From Pedobacter psychroterrae (lineage in GTDB: Bacteria > Bacteroidota > Bacteroidia > Sphingobacteriales > Sphingobacteriaceae), in contig NZ_SJSL01000001.1 in the NCBI RefSeq assembly GCF_004331695.1, positions 1,839,781-1,903,780 of the forward strand: 64,000 nt of DNA. The letters are read 5' to 3'. Positions 37,328 through 45,150 of the stretch are shown here, one piece after another. Under the pieces are notes generated by a model. The model was not told the origin of the DNA. It saw only the letters and a list, made by a program, of their open reading frames with translations, and made no database searches. A program made the position numbers and the translations under genes. How positions within the stretch are numbered: the stretch's first letter is position 1; the number at the start of each line of letters is the position of its first letter.

Positions 37328-37912
37328 ATGATGAGACTAATTTTTCTTTTCCCTTTGTGGTTATTTGCAATGCAAATATCGGCTCAAACGGCTTCTTTAC
37401 CTGTAGATGAGCGTGGCGTACATACTTTTTTGGAGATATCAGAACTCGGTGCGGCAAAAAAAGAAACAATGCCTGCCAATGTTAAGCATTTTTTCAAAAG
37501 CAATGCCAAAGCATTAAAATTACGCTCCTCAAAAGGGGATACAGCTTTTACAGGAACAGGCAAGATGATCCTGACCAAAAGCACAGCTGGTATAGGACAT
37601 CCCACTGCTGAAGTAAATTACAATATTTTAGTGGAGCTTAGAGAAAACAAATACAGGCTAATCCTTACTGATTATATTGTTACTCCTTACGAACGCGACC
37701 GTTATGCAAATTTTGTGCCCTCAACTACTAAATACCGGCTTGAGGATAAACCAGGAAAACTAAACCGTGGTGAATGGGAGGGTAATATGAAGTATATCAT
37801 AACCGAATCCGGTAAGCTTTCAGCCAAATTGAAGACTGCAATGAACACTACTCAAGCTATTTCCAAGCCAGAAGCAGAAAAACCCGCTGCCGTCTCAACT
37901 ACAAAATGGTAA
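37328..37912 (+). CDS. Secreted DUF4468-like protein
   Basis: A 194-residue exported protein: signal peptide ending near AMQISAQ, then a domain with GDTAFTGTGKMILTK, ILVELRENKYRLILTDYIVTPYER and YRLEDKPGKL. This resembles the DUF4468 (TATA-box-binding-like fold) domain found in many Bacteroidota secreted proteins of unknown function. The C-terminus is lysine- and alanine-rich. Two adjacent ATG codons (37328, 37331) are possible starts. It follows the strong terminator of the amt unit and converges on the YkuK-like gene. Confidence 0.6.
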   Translation: MMRLIFLFPLWLFAMQISAQTASLPVDERGVHTFLEISELGAAKKETMPANVKHFFKSNAKALKLRSSKGDTAFTGTGKMILTKSTAGIGHPTAEVNYNILVELRENKYRLILTDYIVTPYERDRYANFVPSTTKYRLEDKPGKLNRGEWEGNMKYIITESGKLSAKLKTAMNTTQAISKPEAEKPAAVSTTKW

Positions 37913-37922
37913 TATCTATCGT

Positions 37923-38396
37923 TTAATGCACCATCTTGTCTGCGCAAGTACTGCTTGCGAAAGCTTCGGGCTTGGCTTTGAAAATAAAGCCCATGCTAAG
38001 GATGTAACCCATCGCCTCGTTTAATGCTTTGTTTGATTTAAACATAGGGTTGGTATTGATGTCTGCATGAACTTCGAGATCCACATCGTACAGGTCCAGC
38101 AGGTCACATATGGCATAAGCGGTTTCTATAGATTTCTGTACCTCCACTAGCATACGCTCTTTGATGCTCATTCGTTGAGGATTTTTTTCCTGATGGATAT
38201 ACATAAAGCCACCATGGTGTTCCCGTAATAGAACAATTACCGTCGCAAAATCAATAATACCACCTTTTACCTGTGAATCTGTACCAATACATACTTTCAG
38301 ACGATAGCCTTTTTCAGTTTCCCTGATGATCGCTTTTTCTACTTCTTCGAGAATGGAAGAGCCGATTACTTCTCCACTAAATTTTTTCCATATCAT
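37923..38396 (-). CDS. YkuK/DUF458 family RNase H-like protein
   Basis: A 157-residue protein of the YkuK (DUF458) family, predicted to have an RNase H-like fold. Matching segments are CIGTDSQVKGGIIDFATVIV, which includes the first acidic position, ERMLVEVQKSIETAYAI and LEVHADINTNPMFKSN. B. subtilis YkuK is similar in size (about 170). Nuclease activity has not been shown to my knowledge. The gene converges on the DUF4468-like gene with ten bases between the stops. Confidence 0.8.
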   Translation of the reverse strand: MIWKKFSGEVIGSSILEEVEKAIIRETEKGYRLKVCIGTDSQVKGGIIDFATVIVLLREHHGGFMYIHQEKNPQRMSIKERMLVEVQKSIETAYAICDLLDLYDVDLEVHADINTNPMFKSNKALNEAMGYILSMGFIFKAKPEAFASSTCADKMVH

Positions 38397-38517
38397 ACAA
38401 TATTGGTTCTAAGAAACTGATATTCAGCTTGCTTAAAAATAAGTGTATAAAATTAAAGTAGTGTTAATTATAGATTGTTTAATTGCTAACAATTAATTAG
38501 TTGTCAACACATTACCT

Positions 38518-38525
38518 TATCTTTG
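38518..38525 (+). promoter_or_regulatory. Putative -7 box (TATCTTTG) before the DEAD-box gene
   Basis: TATCTTTG matches TAnnTTTG and ends five bases before the ATG at 38531, implying a leaderless or nearly leaderless message. It also argues against using the upstream TTG at 38501 as the start. Confidence 0.5.
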
Positions 38526-38530
38526 ACCCC

Positions 38531-39838
38531 ATGATGGTAGATACAATACTGGAGAAATTAAAGATCACTTCCTTAAATGAAATGCAGCAATCAGCCATTG
38601 CGGCAGCAAAAAAGGGGAGCGACGTGGTTTTACTGGCACCTACAGGATCTGGTAAAACAATAGGTTTTTTAATACCGGTACTGAATAGCCTTAACGCAGA
38701 TATAAAAGGTGTACAGGCATTGGTATTGGTTCCGTCGCGTGAACTAGCATTGCAGATTGAACAGGTTTTTAAGCAAATGGGTACCGGGTATAAGGTCAAC
38801 TGCTGCTATGGTGGTCACCCAGTAAAGATAGAACGCAATAACTTTGGGCAAGCCCCTGCAGTGCTGATAGGTACTCCTGGTCGTATCGCATACCACCTCC
38901 GTCATCAGAATTTTGACGAATCCGGGATTACCACACTGGTCCTGGATGAATTTGACAAAGCACTTGAGTTTGGCTTTCAGGAAGATATGTCATATATCAT
39001 ACGTCAGCTTTTATCCCTCAGGCAGCGCATCCTTACTTCTGCCACTTCAATGCAAGAAATACCGGAATTTACAGGAATAAATAATGCGGTGGAGATTGAT
39101 TTTCTGAAAGACATCAAAGTAAAACCAGACCTACAGCTCAAAAAAGTACTCACTACCGCAGCTGATAAATTAGATACCTTATTCCAGCTCATTTGCAAAA
39201 TTGGGTATAAAACTACACTGATTTTTTGCAACCACAGGGAAACGGTAGACCGCATCAGTGATCTGTTAATAGATAAAGACCTTGCCCATGATATTTTCCA
39301 TGGCGGTATGGAACAGGACGAAAGGGAACGTGCATTACTGAAATTCAGAAATGGTAGCATTAAGATTTTGATTACTACCGATCTTGCCTCAAGAGGATTG
39401 GACATCCCTGAAGTTGAATGCATCATACACTATCAGTTGCCCTACACCGAAGACGCATTCCTCCATCGCAACGGGCGCACGGCCAGGATGAACGCTAAAG
39501 GCACAGCTTATCTGGTCATAGCTGATGATGAAAAATATCCGTTCTTAAAAGAAAACATTGCTGAAGAGAACCTTAAAGGTAATTTTGACTTGCCAAAGGA
39601 CAGCGAATGGCAAACTTTATACATTGCTGCAGGTAAAAAGGACAAAATAAACAAAATTGATATTGTAGGGCTTTTAATCAAAAAAGGCGGACTGCAAAAA
39701 GAAGAGGTGGGAATGATTGAAGTCAAGGACCAGACCTCTTATGTTGCAGTAAAACGTACCCTGGTAGACAAGGTGCTTTCTGCACTTGCGAACGAGCGTA
39801 TAAAAAATAAAAAAGTAAAAATAGAAATAGCAATGTAA
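38531..39838 (+). CDS. DEAD-box family ATP-dependent RNA helicase
   Basis: A 435-residue helicase core with motif I APTGSGKT, Ia PSRELALQ, Ib GTPGR, motif II DEFD (Phe in place of the usual Ala), SAT motif TSATS, motif IV LIFCNHRETV and motif VI HRNGRTAR. The C-terminal extension (about 360-435) ends in a DbpA-like RNA-binding-type region (DIVGLLIKKGGLQKEEVGMI, YVAVKRTLVDKVLSAL), so a role in ribosome assembly or RNA remodelling is likely. The start at 38531 follows a -7 box. A DUF1456 gene begins one base after its stop. Confidence 0.88.
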   Translation: MMVDTILEKLKITSLNEMQQSAIAAAKKGSDVVLLAPTGSGKTIGFLIPVLNSLNADIKGVQALVLVPSRELALQIEQVFKQMGTGYKVNCCYGGHPVKIERNNFGQAPAVLIGTPGRIAYHLRHQNFDESGITTLVLDEFDKALEFGFQEDMSYIIRQLLSLRQRILTSATSMQEIPEFTGINNAVEIDFLKDIKVKPDLQLKKVLTTAADKLDTLFQLICKIGYKTTLIFCNHRETVDRISDLLIDKDLAHDIFHGGMEQDERERALLKFRNGSIKILITTDLASRGLDIPEVECIIHYQLPYTEDAFLHRNGRTARMNAKGTAYLVIADDEKYPFLKENIAEENLKGNFDLPKDSEWQTLYIAAGKKDKINKIDIVGLLIKKGGLQKEEVGMIEVKDQTSYVAVKRTLVDKVLSALANERIKNKKVKIEIAM

Positions 39839-39839
39839 C

Positions 39840-40073
39840 ATGAGTAATAACGACATACTTAAGAAACTGCGGGTAGCACTGGAACTGACTACAGATGATA
39901 TCATAAAAATTACAGAACTGGTTGGTTTAAAGGTGACAAAAGCCGAGCTTGGTGATATATTCAGGAGCGATGACCACCCTAATTTTAAACCTTGCGGAGA
40001 CCAGATTTTAAGGAATTTTCTGAATGGACTGGTGATCTACAAACGCGGACCAAGACCTCCGAAAAATAGATAA
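39840..40073 (+). CDS. DUF1456 family protein, single-domain form
   Basis: A 77-residue protein matching one DUF1456 repeat: NDILKKLRVALELTTDDIIK, ELVGLKVTKAELGDIFRS and FKPCGDQILRNFLNGLVIYK. E. coli YehS and many other family members carry two copies (about 150 residues), so this is the half-size form. The function is unknown. It starts one base after the helicase stop and is almost certainly co-transcribed and translationally coupled with it, which hints at an RNA-related role. Confidence 0.82.
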   Translation: MSNNDILKKLRVALELTTDDIIKITELVGLKVTKAELGDIFRSDDHPNFKPCGDQILRNFLNGLVIYKRGPRPPKNR

Positions 40074-40163
40074 AAGAAGCCCTTGGTTCCACGTAAAAAA
40101 AAGTTTATAAATTATTACAAATATATTTTGCTAAAACGGTTTAAATCACTTTAATTTGACTAG

Positions 40164-40181
40164 TAGAATCGAATGATTCTA
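40164..40181 (+). promoter_or_regulatory. Inverted repeat upstream of the ROK gene
   Basis: TAGAATC and GATTCTA form a 7-bp perfect inverted repeat around GAAT, 21 bases before the ROK ATG. It may be an operator. Confidence 0.4.
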
Positions 40182-40202
40182 TTTTTATCAAATTAAACCA
40201 CA

Positions 40203-41069
40203 ATGAACCAAAAATCGGCTGAACTTCCCTTTATTGGGGTTGACATAGGTGGCTCCCATATTACTGCAGCGCATGTTGATTGCACCACACATACATTAAT
40301 AGAAGACAGCATGAAACGTGAGCGTGTGTCTTCTATGGACGAAGCTGACGTCATTATCAATTCATGGGTGTCGGCACTTTCCTCGCTGGTACAGAAGTCT
40401 GGTGAAGATTCCTCAAGGATTGGCATAGCGATGCCCGGTCCGTTTGATTACAAAGAAGGGATTTCCCTGATGAAGGGAATGCAGAAATATGACGCATTGT
40501 ATGGCATGAATATCCGTACAGTACTTTCGGACAAACTGGGGATACCACGTGAGCACATCATCTTTATCAACGATGCGGAAGCTTTCCTTCGTGGTGAACT
40601 TGCTTCCGGAGCGGCGGCAGATTATGATAAGGCCATTGGTGTTACACTTGGCACAGGACTGGGTTCTACCAGCAATTGCAAGGGAGAGACCATCGATGTA
40701 AACCGTGCTTTTGTACCTTTTCTGGACAGTATAGCCGAAGAGTATATCTCAACAAGATGGTTTTTAAAGCGGTATAAAGAATTGACCGGCAAGGAGATCA
40801 GGAATGTGGAAGAACTCCTGGGTACTGAATGCAATGACACTAAAAATAAGCTGTTTGAAGAGTTTGCTACTAATCTGGCTTCCTTTTTAAATGATTTTAT
40901 TGCAGATGAGCAGCCAGAGGTGCTGATCATCGGAGGCAATATTGCAAAAACATGGGATTATTTCATCGACCAACTGGAAGAAAAGATTATTAACAAGTCT
41001 GTAGTGATCAGGAGAACTGAAATGTGGGAAGATGCAGCGCTGGTAGGTGCGGCTTGTACCTGGATATAG
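40203..41069 (+). CDS. ROK family sugar kinase-like protein
   Basis: A 288-residue ROK protein. GVDIGGSHITAAHVD is the ATP-binding phosphate-1 motif, MPGPFDYKEGI and NDAEAFLRGE (catalytic Asp) follow, and TLGTGLGST is the phosphate-2 motif. There is no helix-turn-helix, so it is a kinase rather than a repressor. The usual ROK zinc motif CxCGxxGC is missing; the region after GTGLGST instead reads SNCKGETIDVN. The sugar substrate is unknown. An inverted repeat lies 21 bases upstream. The esterase gene starts 29 bases downstream. Confidence 0.82.
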   Translation: MNQKSAELPFIGVDIGGSHITAAHVDCTTHTLIEDSMKRERVSSMDEADVIINSWVSALSSLVQKSGEDSSRIGIAMPGPFDYKEGISLMKGMQKYDALYGMNIRTVLSDKLGIPREHIIFINDAEAFLRGELASGAAADYDKAIGVTLGTGLGSTSNCKGETIDVNRAFVPFLDSIAEEYISTRWFLKRYKELTGKEIRNVEELLGTECNDTKNKLFEEFATNLASFLNDFIADEQPEVLIIGGNIAKTWDYFIDQLEEKIINKSVVIRRTEMWEDAALVGAACTWI

Positions 41070-41074
41070 AATAT

Positions 41075-41082
41075 TATCTTTA
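41075..41082 (+). promoter_or_regulatory. Weak -7-like box (TATCTTTA) before the esterase gene
   Basis: TATCTTTA differs from TAnnTTTG only in the last base and lies 16 bases before the ATG at 41099. A similar TATCTTTA at 41937-41944 precedes the next gene. Confidence 0.3.
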
Positions 41083-41098
41083 TGCCAATTTAAGCACT

Positions 41099-41914
41099 AT
41101 GAAGAAGTATTTAATTACCATTGTTTTCCTATGTATATACTCGCTGGTAGCCCTTGCTGCAAAAGTAGACACCGTTCTCACCTACAGCGCCTCCATGAAA
41201 AAGAATATCAAGGCTGTGGTCATCACTCCTGATAATTATGAAAAGGGTGCTGCCTATCCTGCTGTTTATATTCTGCATGGTGCAGGGGGTAATTATTCTG
41301 AATGGGTAAATAAAGTTCCCGCGATAAAAAAATATGCTGATGAGCGGCAGATGATCGTTGTTTGCCCTGATGGTAATGTAACCAGCTGGTACTTTGACAG
41401 CCCGGAAGATCCTGCCTGGAAATACGAAACTTATGTGAGTACTGAGCTGGTAAACTGGGTAGATCAAAAATATAAAACCATTAAGGACAGAAAGGGCAGG
41501 GCCATTACTGGCCTTAGCATGGGCGGACACGGTGCTTTATACCTGGCTTTTAAGCATCAGGATACATTTGGTGCAGCAGGCAGTATGAGTGGCGGGGTGG
41601 ATATCCAGCCTTTTCCATTAAACTGGGATATTGCAAAAAGACTGGGAGCCAAAGACAAGTATCCTGAAAGATGGGAGGCAAATTCTGTTATTGAACTTAC
41701 TCATTTGCTGATTCCCAATAAGCTAGCGCTGATTATAGATTGCGGAAGAGATGATTTCTTCTATAACGTCAATATGCAGCTGCACGAAAAATTGTTGTAC
41801 GGTAATATTCCACACGATTTTATCATCAGGCCAGGAGTACACAACTGGGAGTATTGGGGCAATGCTGTTGGCTATCAGTTCATGTATTTTAGCAACTTCT
41901 TCGGTAAGAAATAA
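41099..41914 (+). CDS. Secreted alpha/beta-hydrolase esterase (S-formylglutathione hydrolase/feruloyl esterase-like)
   Basis: A 271-residue exported hydrolase. The ATG at 41099 gives a good signal peptide (MKKYLITIVFLCIYSLVALA). The catalytic serine lies in GLSMGGHGALYLA (GxSxG), the oxyanion region is YPAVYILHGAGGNYSEW, the acid is probably in IDCGRDDFF and the histidine in GVHNWEYW. The fold belongs to the esterase-D-like group, which removes ester-linked groups such as acetyl or feruloyl from sugars. The substrate is not known. It follows the ROK gene by 29 bases and precedes the methyltransferase by 33. Confidence 0.82.
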   Translation: MKKYLITIVFLCIYSLVALAAKVDTVLTYSASMKKNIKAVVITPDNYEKGAAYPAVYILHGAGGNYSEWVNKVPAIKKYADERQMIVVCPDGNVTSWYFDSPEDPAWKYETYVSTELVNWVDQKYKTIKDRKGRAITGLSMGGHGALYLAFKHQDTFGAAGSMSGGVDIQPFPLNWDIAKRLGAKDKYPERWEANSVIELTHLLIPNKLALIIDCGRDDFFYNVNMQLHEKLLYGNIPHDFIIRPGVHNWEYWGNAVGYQFMYFSNFFGKK

Positions 41915-41947
41915 CAAAACTTTAGCGGGTATTCGTTATCTTTAGGT

Positions 41948-42658
41948 ATGAAGCGTTTTAAATGGATTGCTGTGTCATGCCTGCTTATCGTTGCTGTAAC
42001 TGCCACAGCACAGAAACCTAATGCCATATACACCAACAAAAAACCCTCTGCCAATGGGACAGGAAAGGTGTATATGGGCAGAGAAATTGCCGAAATCATG
42101 AGTTTTGAGGGTGTGTCCTGGCTGGAGCGCAATACCCGGTCAAAGGAAGAAAATACTGATCTCGCCATCTCAAAATTGCCTGTTGCCAAGAATAGTGTGG
42201 TTGCCGATATCGGTGCTGGTTCTGGTTTTTATACCTTTCGGATTGCTCCTAAAGTATCAGAAGGCAAGGTTTATGCGGTAGAGATCCAGGATGATGCCAT
42301 AACCTACCTGCAGAAAAAAGCGAGGGAACTTAATACAAAAAATGTGATGGTTATCAAAGGTGCGGAACAATCACCAAACCTACCTGATGGTTCCATAGAT
42401 CTGGCCATCATGGTCGATGTATATCATGAATTGATGTACCCCCATGAATTTTTGCAGGCCATTAAGCGTGCTTTAAAACCAAAAGGCAAGTTACTGCTGA
42501 TAGAATATAAACAGGAAGACCCCGAGGTTGCCATAAAGGAGGAACATAAAATGAGCGTTAAGCAGGTCAGCAAAGAGCTCAAGGCCAACGGCTATCATTT
42601 AATTCAAAATGGTCAGTTTATGCCCATACAGCATTTCCTCGTCTTTCAAAGAGATTAG
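41948..42658 (+). CDS. Class I SAM methyltransferase-fold protein with signal peptide
   Basis: A 236-residue protein. The N-terminus MKRFKWIAVSCLLIVAVTAT followed by AQK is a normal cleavable signal peptide. The rest is a class I methyltransferase fold: VVADIGAGSGFYTFRIAP (SAM-binding motif I), VYAVEIQDDAI, GSIDLAIMVDVYHELMYP and LKPKGKLLLIEYKQED. The best family guess is UbiE/Methyltransf_11-like. An exported SAM enzyme is odd, because SAM is not expected in the periplasm. Either the protein stays tethered inside, or it uses the fold differently. Confidence 0.75.
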   Translation: MKRFKWIAVSCLLIVAVTATAQKPNAIYTNKKPSANGTGKVYMGREIAEIMSFEGVSWLERNTRSKEENTDLAISKLPVAKNSVVADIGAGSGFYTFRIAPKVSEGKVYAVEIQDDAITYLQKKARELNTKNVMVIKGAEQSPNLPDGSIDLAIMVDVYHELMYPHEFLQAIKRALKPKGKLLLIEYKQEDPEVAIKEEHKMSVKQVSKELKANGYHLIQNGQFMPIQHFLVFQRD

Positions 42659-42702
42659 TCCTCTTTATCGGCTCCTGCATAACAAATAACAGACAAATTA
42701 TA

Positions 42703-42744
42703 TTCTGATCAAATTATTAACTATTTTAGAAAAATAGATCAGAA
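42703..42744 (+). promoter_or_regulatory. Nested inverted repeats upstream of the isomerase-like gene
   Basis: TTCTGATC (42703-42710) pairs with GATCAGAA (42737-42744), and inside them CTATTTT (42721-42727) pairs with AAAATAG (42731-42737). The structure lies 23 bases before the ATG at 42768 and may be an operator. Confidence 0.4.
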
Positions 42745-42767
42745 ATTAAATTAGTACTATACATTTT

Positions 42768-43688
42768 ATGAAAACAAAAGACCGCAGAAGTTTTATCAGG
42801 GACCTGGGAATGTTAACCGCCGCTGCAGGCGTTTCTTCTTTAATTCCTTTTGATGTAATGTCCATGGCAAAGAAAGAATTTTTTAAGATTTCACTGGCCG
42901 AATGGTCTTTCAACAAGGCGCTGTTTGGTGGTAAGATGACTAATCTGGAATTTCCGCTAAAAGCTAAAAATGATTTCGGAATAAATATCGTTGAATACGT
43001 GAGCCCTTTCTTTAATAAGAAGGAGACCGATAAAGCTTATTTAAAAGAACTGCTTACGATCACCAAAAATGAAGGCATACAAAATCACCTGATCATGATA
43101 GATGGGGAAGGAGACCTGGGCGACCTGGACGAAAAGAAAAGAACCAAAGCAATAGAGAACCATTATAAATGGGTGGATGCTGCCAAAACACTGGGATGTC
43201 TTACTATCCGCGTAAATGCATTTGGTCAGGGCTCTGAAAGTGATGTTAAAACTGCAGTAATTGATGGTTTAGGTAGACTTACTGAATATGGAAAGAAAAA
43301 CAAGATCAATGTGGTTGTAGAAAATCATGGTAGTTATTCTTCTGATGGAAAATGGCTGTCAGACGTAATGAAAGGTGTGAACAGCCCTTACTGCGGCACC
43401 TTGCCGGACTTTGGTAACTTCAAGATCAGCAATGAACGCTCTTATGACATGTATCAGGGAGTAAAAGACCTGATGCCTTTTGCCAAAGGAATCAGTGCCA
43501 AGACTTTTAAGTTCGACGAAAAGGGCGAAGAACCAGATATTGACTATACCAGGATGTTCAAGATTATCCATGATGCCGGCTTTAAAGGTATTGTAGGAAT
43601 AGAATGGGAAGGCGATAGCCTTTCTGAAGAAGAAGGAATCAGGAAGACCAAGGTATTGCTGGAGCGTGTATTAGCGCAGTATAAGTAA
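42768..43688 (+). CDS. Tat-exported sugar phosphate isomerase/epimerase-like TIM-barrel protein
   Basis: A 306-residue protein. The N-terminus has a twin-arginine-type signal (KDRRSFIRDLGMLTAAAGVS). The mature part is a xylose-isomerase-like TIM barrel with NIVEYVSPFF, IRVNAFGQGS, NVVVENHGSYSSDG and VGIEWEGDSLSEEEG, where Glu and His residues would bind a divalent metal. Such exported AP-endonuclease-2-family proteins are frequent in Bacteroidota and may act on sugars in the periplasm, but no specific reaction can be assigned. A clear terminator follows. Confidence 0.82.
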   Translation: MKTKDRRSFIRDLGMLTAAAGVSSLIPFDVMSMAKKEFFKISLAEWSFNKALFGGKMTNLEFPLKAKNDFGINIVEYVSPFFNKKETDKAYLKELLTITKNEGIQNHLIMIDGEGDLGDLDEKKRTKAIENHYKWVDAAKTLGCLTIRVNAFGQGSESDVKTAVIDGLGRLTEYGKKNKINVVVENHGSYSSDGKWLSDVMKGVNSPYCGTLPDFGNFKISNERSYDMYQGVKDLMPFAKGISAKTFKFDEKGEEPDIDYTRMFKIIHDAGFKGIVGIEWEGDSLSEEEGIRKTKVLLERVLAQYK

Positions 43689-43723
43689 TTTTAGAGAATA
43701 AATATACCACATTGGTATGGGTA

Positions 43724-43762
43724 AAAAGGGGCTGTATCAGGATAACTAATACAGCCCTTTTT
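43724..43762 (+). terminator. Terminator after the isomerase-like gene
   Basis: AAAAAGGGGCTGTAT and ATACAGCCCTTTTT form a stem (one bulged G) around an 11-base loop. It can serve both this gene and the convergent lipoprotein gene, since A and T runs flank the stem on the two sides. Confidence 0.82.
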
Positions 43763-43796
43763 CGCAAAACCGGGCATACTTCATGCATCTGGCGTG

Positions 43797-44210
43797 CTAC
43801 TTTTTAAACCGAAGTTGGTGAGAGCTGGTTGCAGCTGTTGCTTCCAGGATGAGTTCTGTGTTAGTCAATGTTTTTATTGTATAGGTATCTTCATCTGTTA
43901 TGTCGTCATCGCCGGAGACAATAGTAAAGGCGATTGTATTATTATTTAATACGTAGGTACCCGAACCATTTTCGCCGTCAAAAAGTACGCTATAAGAACG
44001 ATTGTCTTTCAAATCCAGATAATATCCCTTACCGGTAAAGTCTTCGGTTTCCACCGGCGTGTTTAAATCCTGATAAATACGAGTGCTGAGATTCCACTTG
44101 GCAACAACAGTCGGAACTGCTTCTTCTTTGTCTTTATCTTTTTTGCATGAGAACAAAACAAGGAAGAGAAATAAAAAGGGTGCCGCTTTAAAATTGGAAA
44201 TAATTTTCAT
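43797..44210 (-). CDS. Lipocalin-like lipoprotein
   Basis: A 137-residue predicted lipoprotein with signal FKAAPFLFLFLVLFSC and lipid-attachment cysteine at about residue 22, followed by a charged KKDKDKEE linker. The mature part is a small beta-domain (VVAKWNLSTRIYQDL, SYSVLFDGENGSGTYVLN, NTELILEATAA) resembling lipocalin-like domains in Bacteroidota. The function is unknown. It is divergent from the LuxR-type gene, and the palindromes between them may control both. A -7 box lies 27 bases upstream. Confidence 0.62.
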   Translation of the reverse strand: MKIISNFKAAPFLFLFLVLFSCKKDKDKEEAVPTVVAKWNLSTRIYQDLNTPVETEDFTGKGYYLDLKDNRSYSVLFDGENGSGTYVLNNNTIAFTIVSGDDDITDEDTYTIKTLTNTELILEATAATSSHQLRFKK

Positions 44211-44236
44211 TTTTTAGGTAATTTATTAGTTTAATG

Positions 44237-44244
44237 CAAAAATA
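44237..44244 (-). promoter_or_regulatory. Putative -7 box (TATTTTTG) for the lipoprotein gene
   Basis: On the minus strand TATTTTTG matches TAnnTTTG and ends 26 bases before the lipoprotein ATG. Its upstream (-33) region overlaps the ATCACAAT arm of the adjacent palindrome. Confidence 0.5.
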
Positions 44245-44255
44245 CAATGCGTTAA

Positions 44256-44306
44256 ATCACAATAAAATACCTATAATTAGGTATTTTATCAGTTTCTAAT
44301 TGTGAT
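44256..44306 (+). promoter_or_regulatory. Nested palindromes before the LuxR-family gene
   Basis: An inner 12-bp perfect inverted repeat (ATAAAATACCTA, 44262-44273, with TAGGTATTTTAT, 44278-44289, loop TAAT) is enclosed by an outer 8-bp one (ATCACAAT, 44256-44263, and ATTGTGAT, 44299-44306). The outer right arm touches the LuxR ATG. The arrangement fits an operator for the adjacent regulator between two divergent genes, or a leader hairpin. Confidence 0.55.
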
Positions 44307-45095
44307 ATGAAATCAATGCTAAAAATCGAAAATAGACTGGAAGTTTATAAAGAGGCCGAAAAGATCTGGAAAGGAATTTCTGCAGAGCCACAGCTTAAAG
44401 GATTCATAAAAGAACTTGAATTGCACCAAAAGCTGCTCAACATCTTTCATACAGGCGATTTTTACCATTATCTTTTTAACGTTAGGAAGATGGAGTTTGC
44501 CTTTATAAGCCCAGAAATGCCAGGAATATTGGACTATCCAATGGAAATGATCAGCATGCCTTTCTTTTTAAGTATTATCCATCCTGACGATATTCCTTAT
44601 TTTATGAGTTTTGAAAGCCAGGTGGTTCAATTCTTTAACAACTTACCAAACGAAAAAATTGGTAAATATAAAGTACGTTACGATTACAGGGTGAAAAAAG
44701 GAAATGGTGAATATATGCGCTTATTGCATCAGATGCTGACCATAATCCCCGACGAAAGCGGTATGCCCGTGCACAGTTTCTGTGTGCATACAGACATCAC
44801 CTACCTAAAGCCAAGCGGAACTCCCCTCCTTTCTTTTATTGGACTAGAAGGGGAGCCATCTTATATAGATATAGGCCATCAGCCTGTGCTTAATATCAGT
44901 AAGGAAAGAATTAGTAAGCGGGAAAAGGAGATCGTTACGCTCCTGGCAAAGGGATACAGCAGCCAAAAAATTGCTGATGAGTTATTTATTGCCAGATCGA
45001 CGGTTGATTCCCACCGGAAAAACATCCTTCATAAAACAGCATCCAAGTCTACCTCAGAAGTTATTGCCCAGGCAATCACGAAGGGCTGGATATAA
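44307..45095 (+). CDS. LuxR-type transcriptional regulator with PAS-like domain
   Basis: A 262-residue regulator. The middle (about 55-165) has the PAS-fold pattern IHPDDIPYFMSFESQ, YRVKKGNGEYMRLLHQMLTI and FCVHTDITYLK, which suggests small-molecule sensing. The C-terminal 65 residues are a LuxR DNA-binding domain: ISKREKEIVTLLAKGYSSQK, then IADELFIARSTVDSHRKNIL. Many Bacteroidota have such PAS-LuxR proteins. The gene is divergent from a lipoprotein gene, with strong nested palindromes against its start codon, so autoregulation is plausible. Confidence 0.85.
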   Translation: MKSMLKIENRLEVYKEAEKIWKGISAEPQLKGFIKELELHQKLLNIFHTGDFYHYLFNVRKMEFAFISPEMPGILDYPMEMISMPFFLSIIHPDDIPYFMSFESQVVQFFNNLPNEKIGKYKVRYDYRVKKGNGEYMRLLHQMLTIIPDESGMPVHSFCVHTDITYLKPSGTPLLSFIGLEGEPSYIDIGHQPVLNISKERISKREKEIVTLLAKGYSSQKIADELFIARSTVDSHRKNILHKTASKSTSEVIAQAITKGWI

Positions 45096-45130
45096 GTTAT
45101 TCATCTTGAACAGGGTCAAGATGAATAACT
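45095..45130. terminator. Stem-loop overlapping the LuxR-gene stop codon
   Basis: AGTTATTCATCTTGA (45095-45109) pairs perfectly over 15 bp with TCAAGATGAATAACT (45116-45130), loop ACAGGG. The first base is the last base of the LuxR-gene stop codon. There is no T run after it, so it may be a convergent terminator of weak type or a transcript-end protector. Confidence 0.55.
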
Positions 45131-45150
45131 CGCTTATGGATCTTGAAAAT

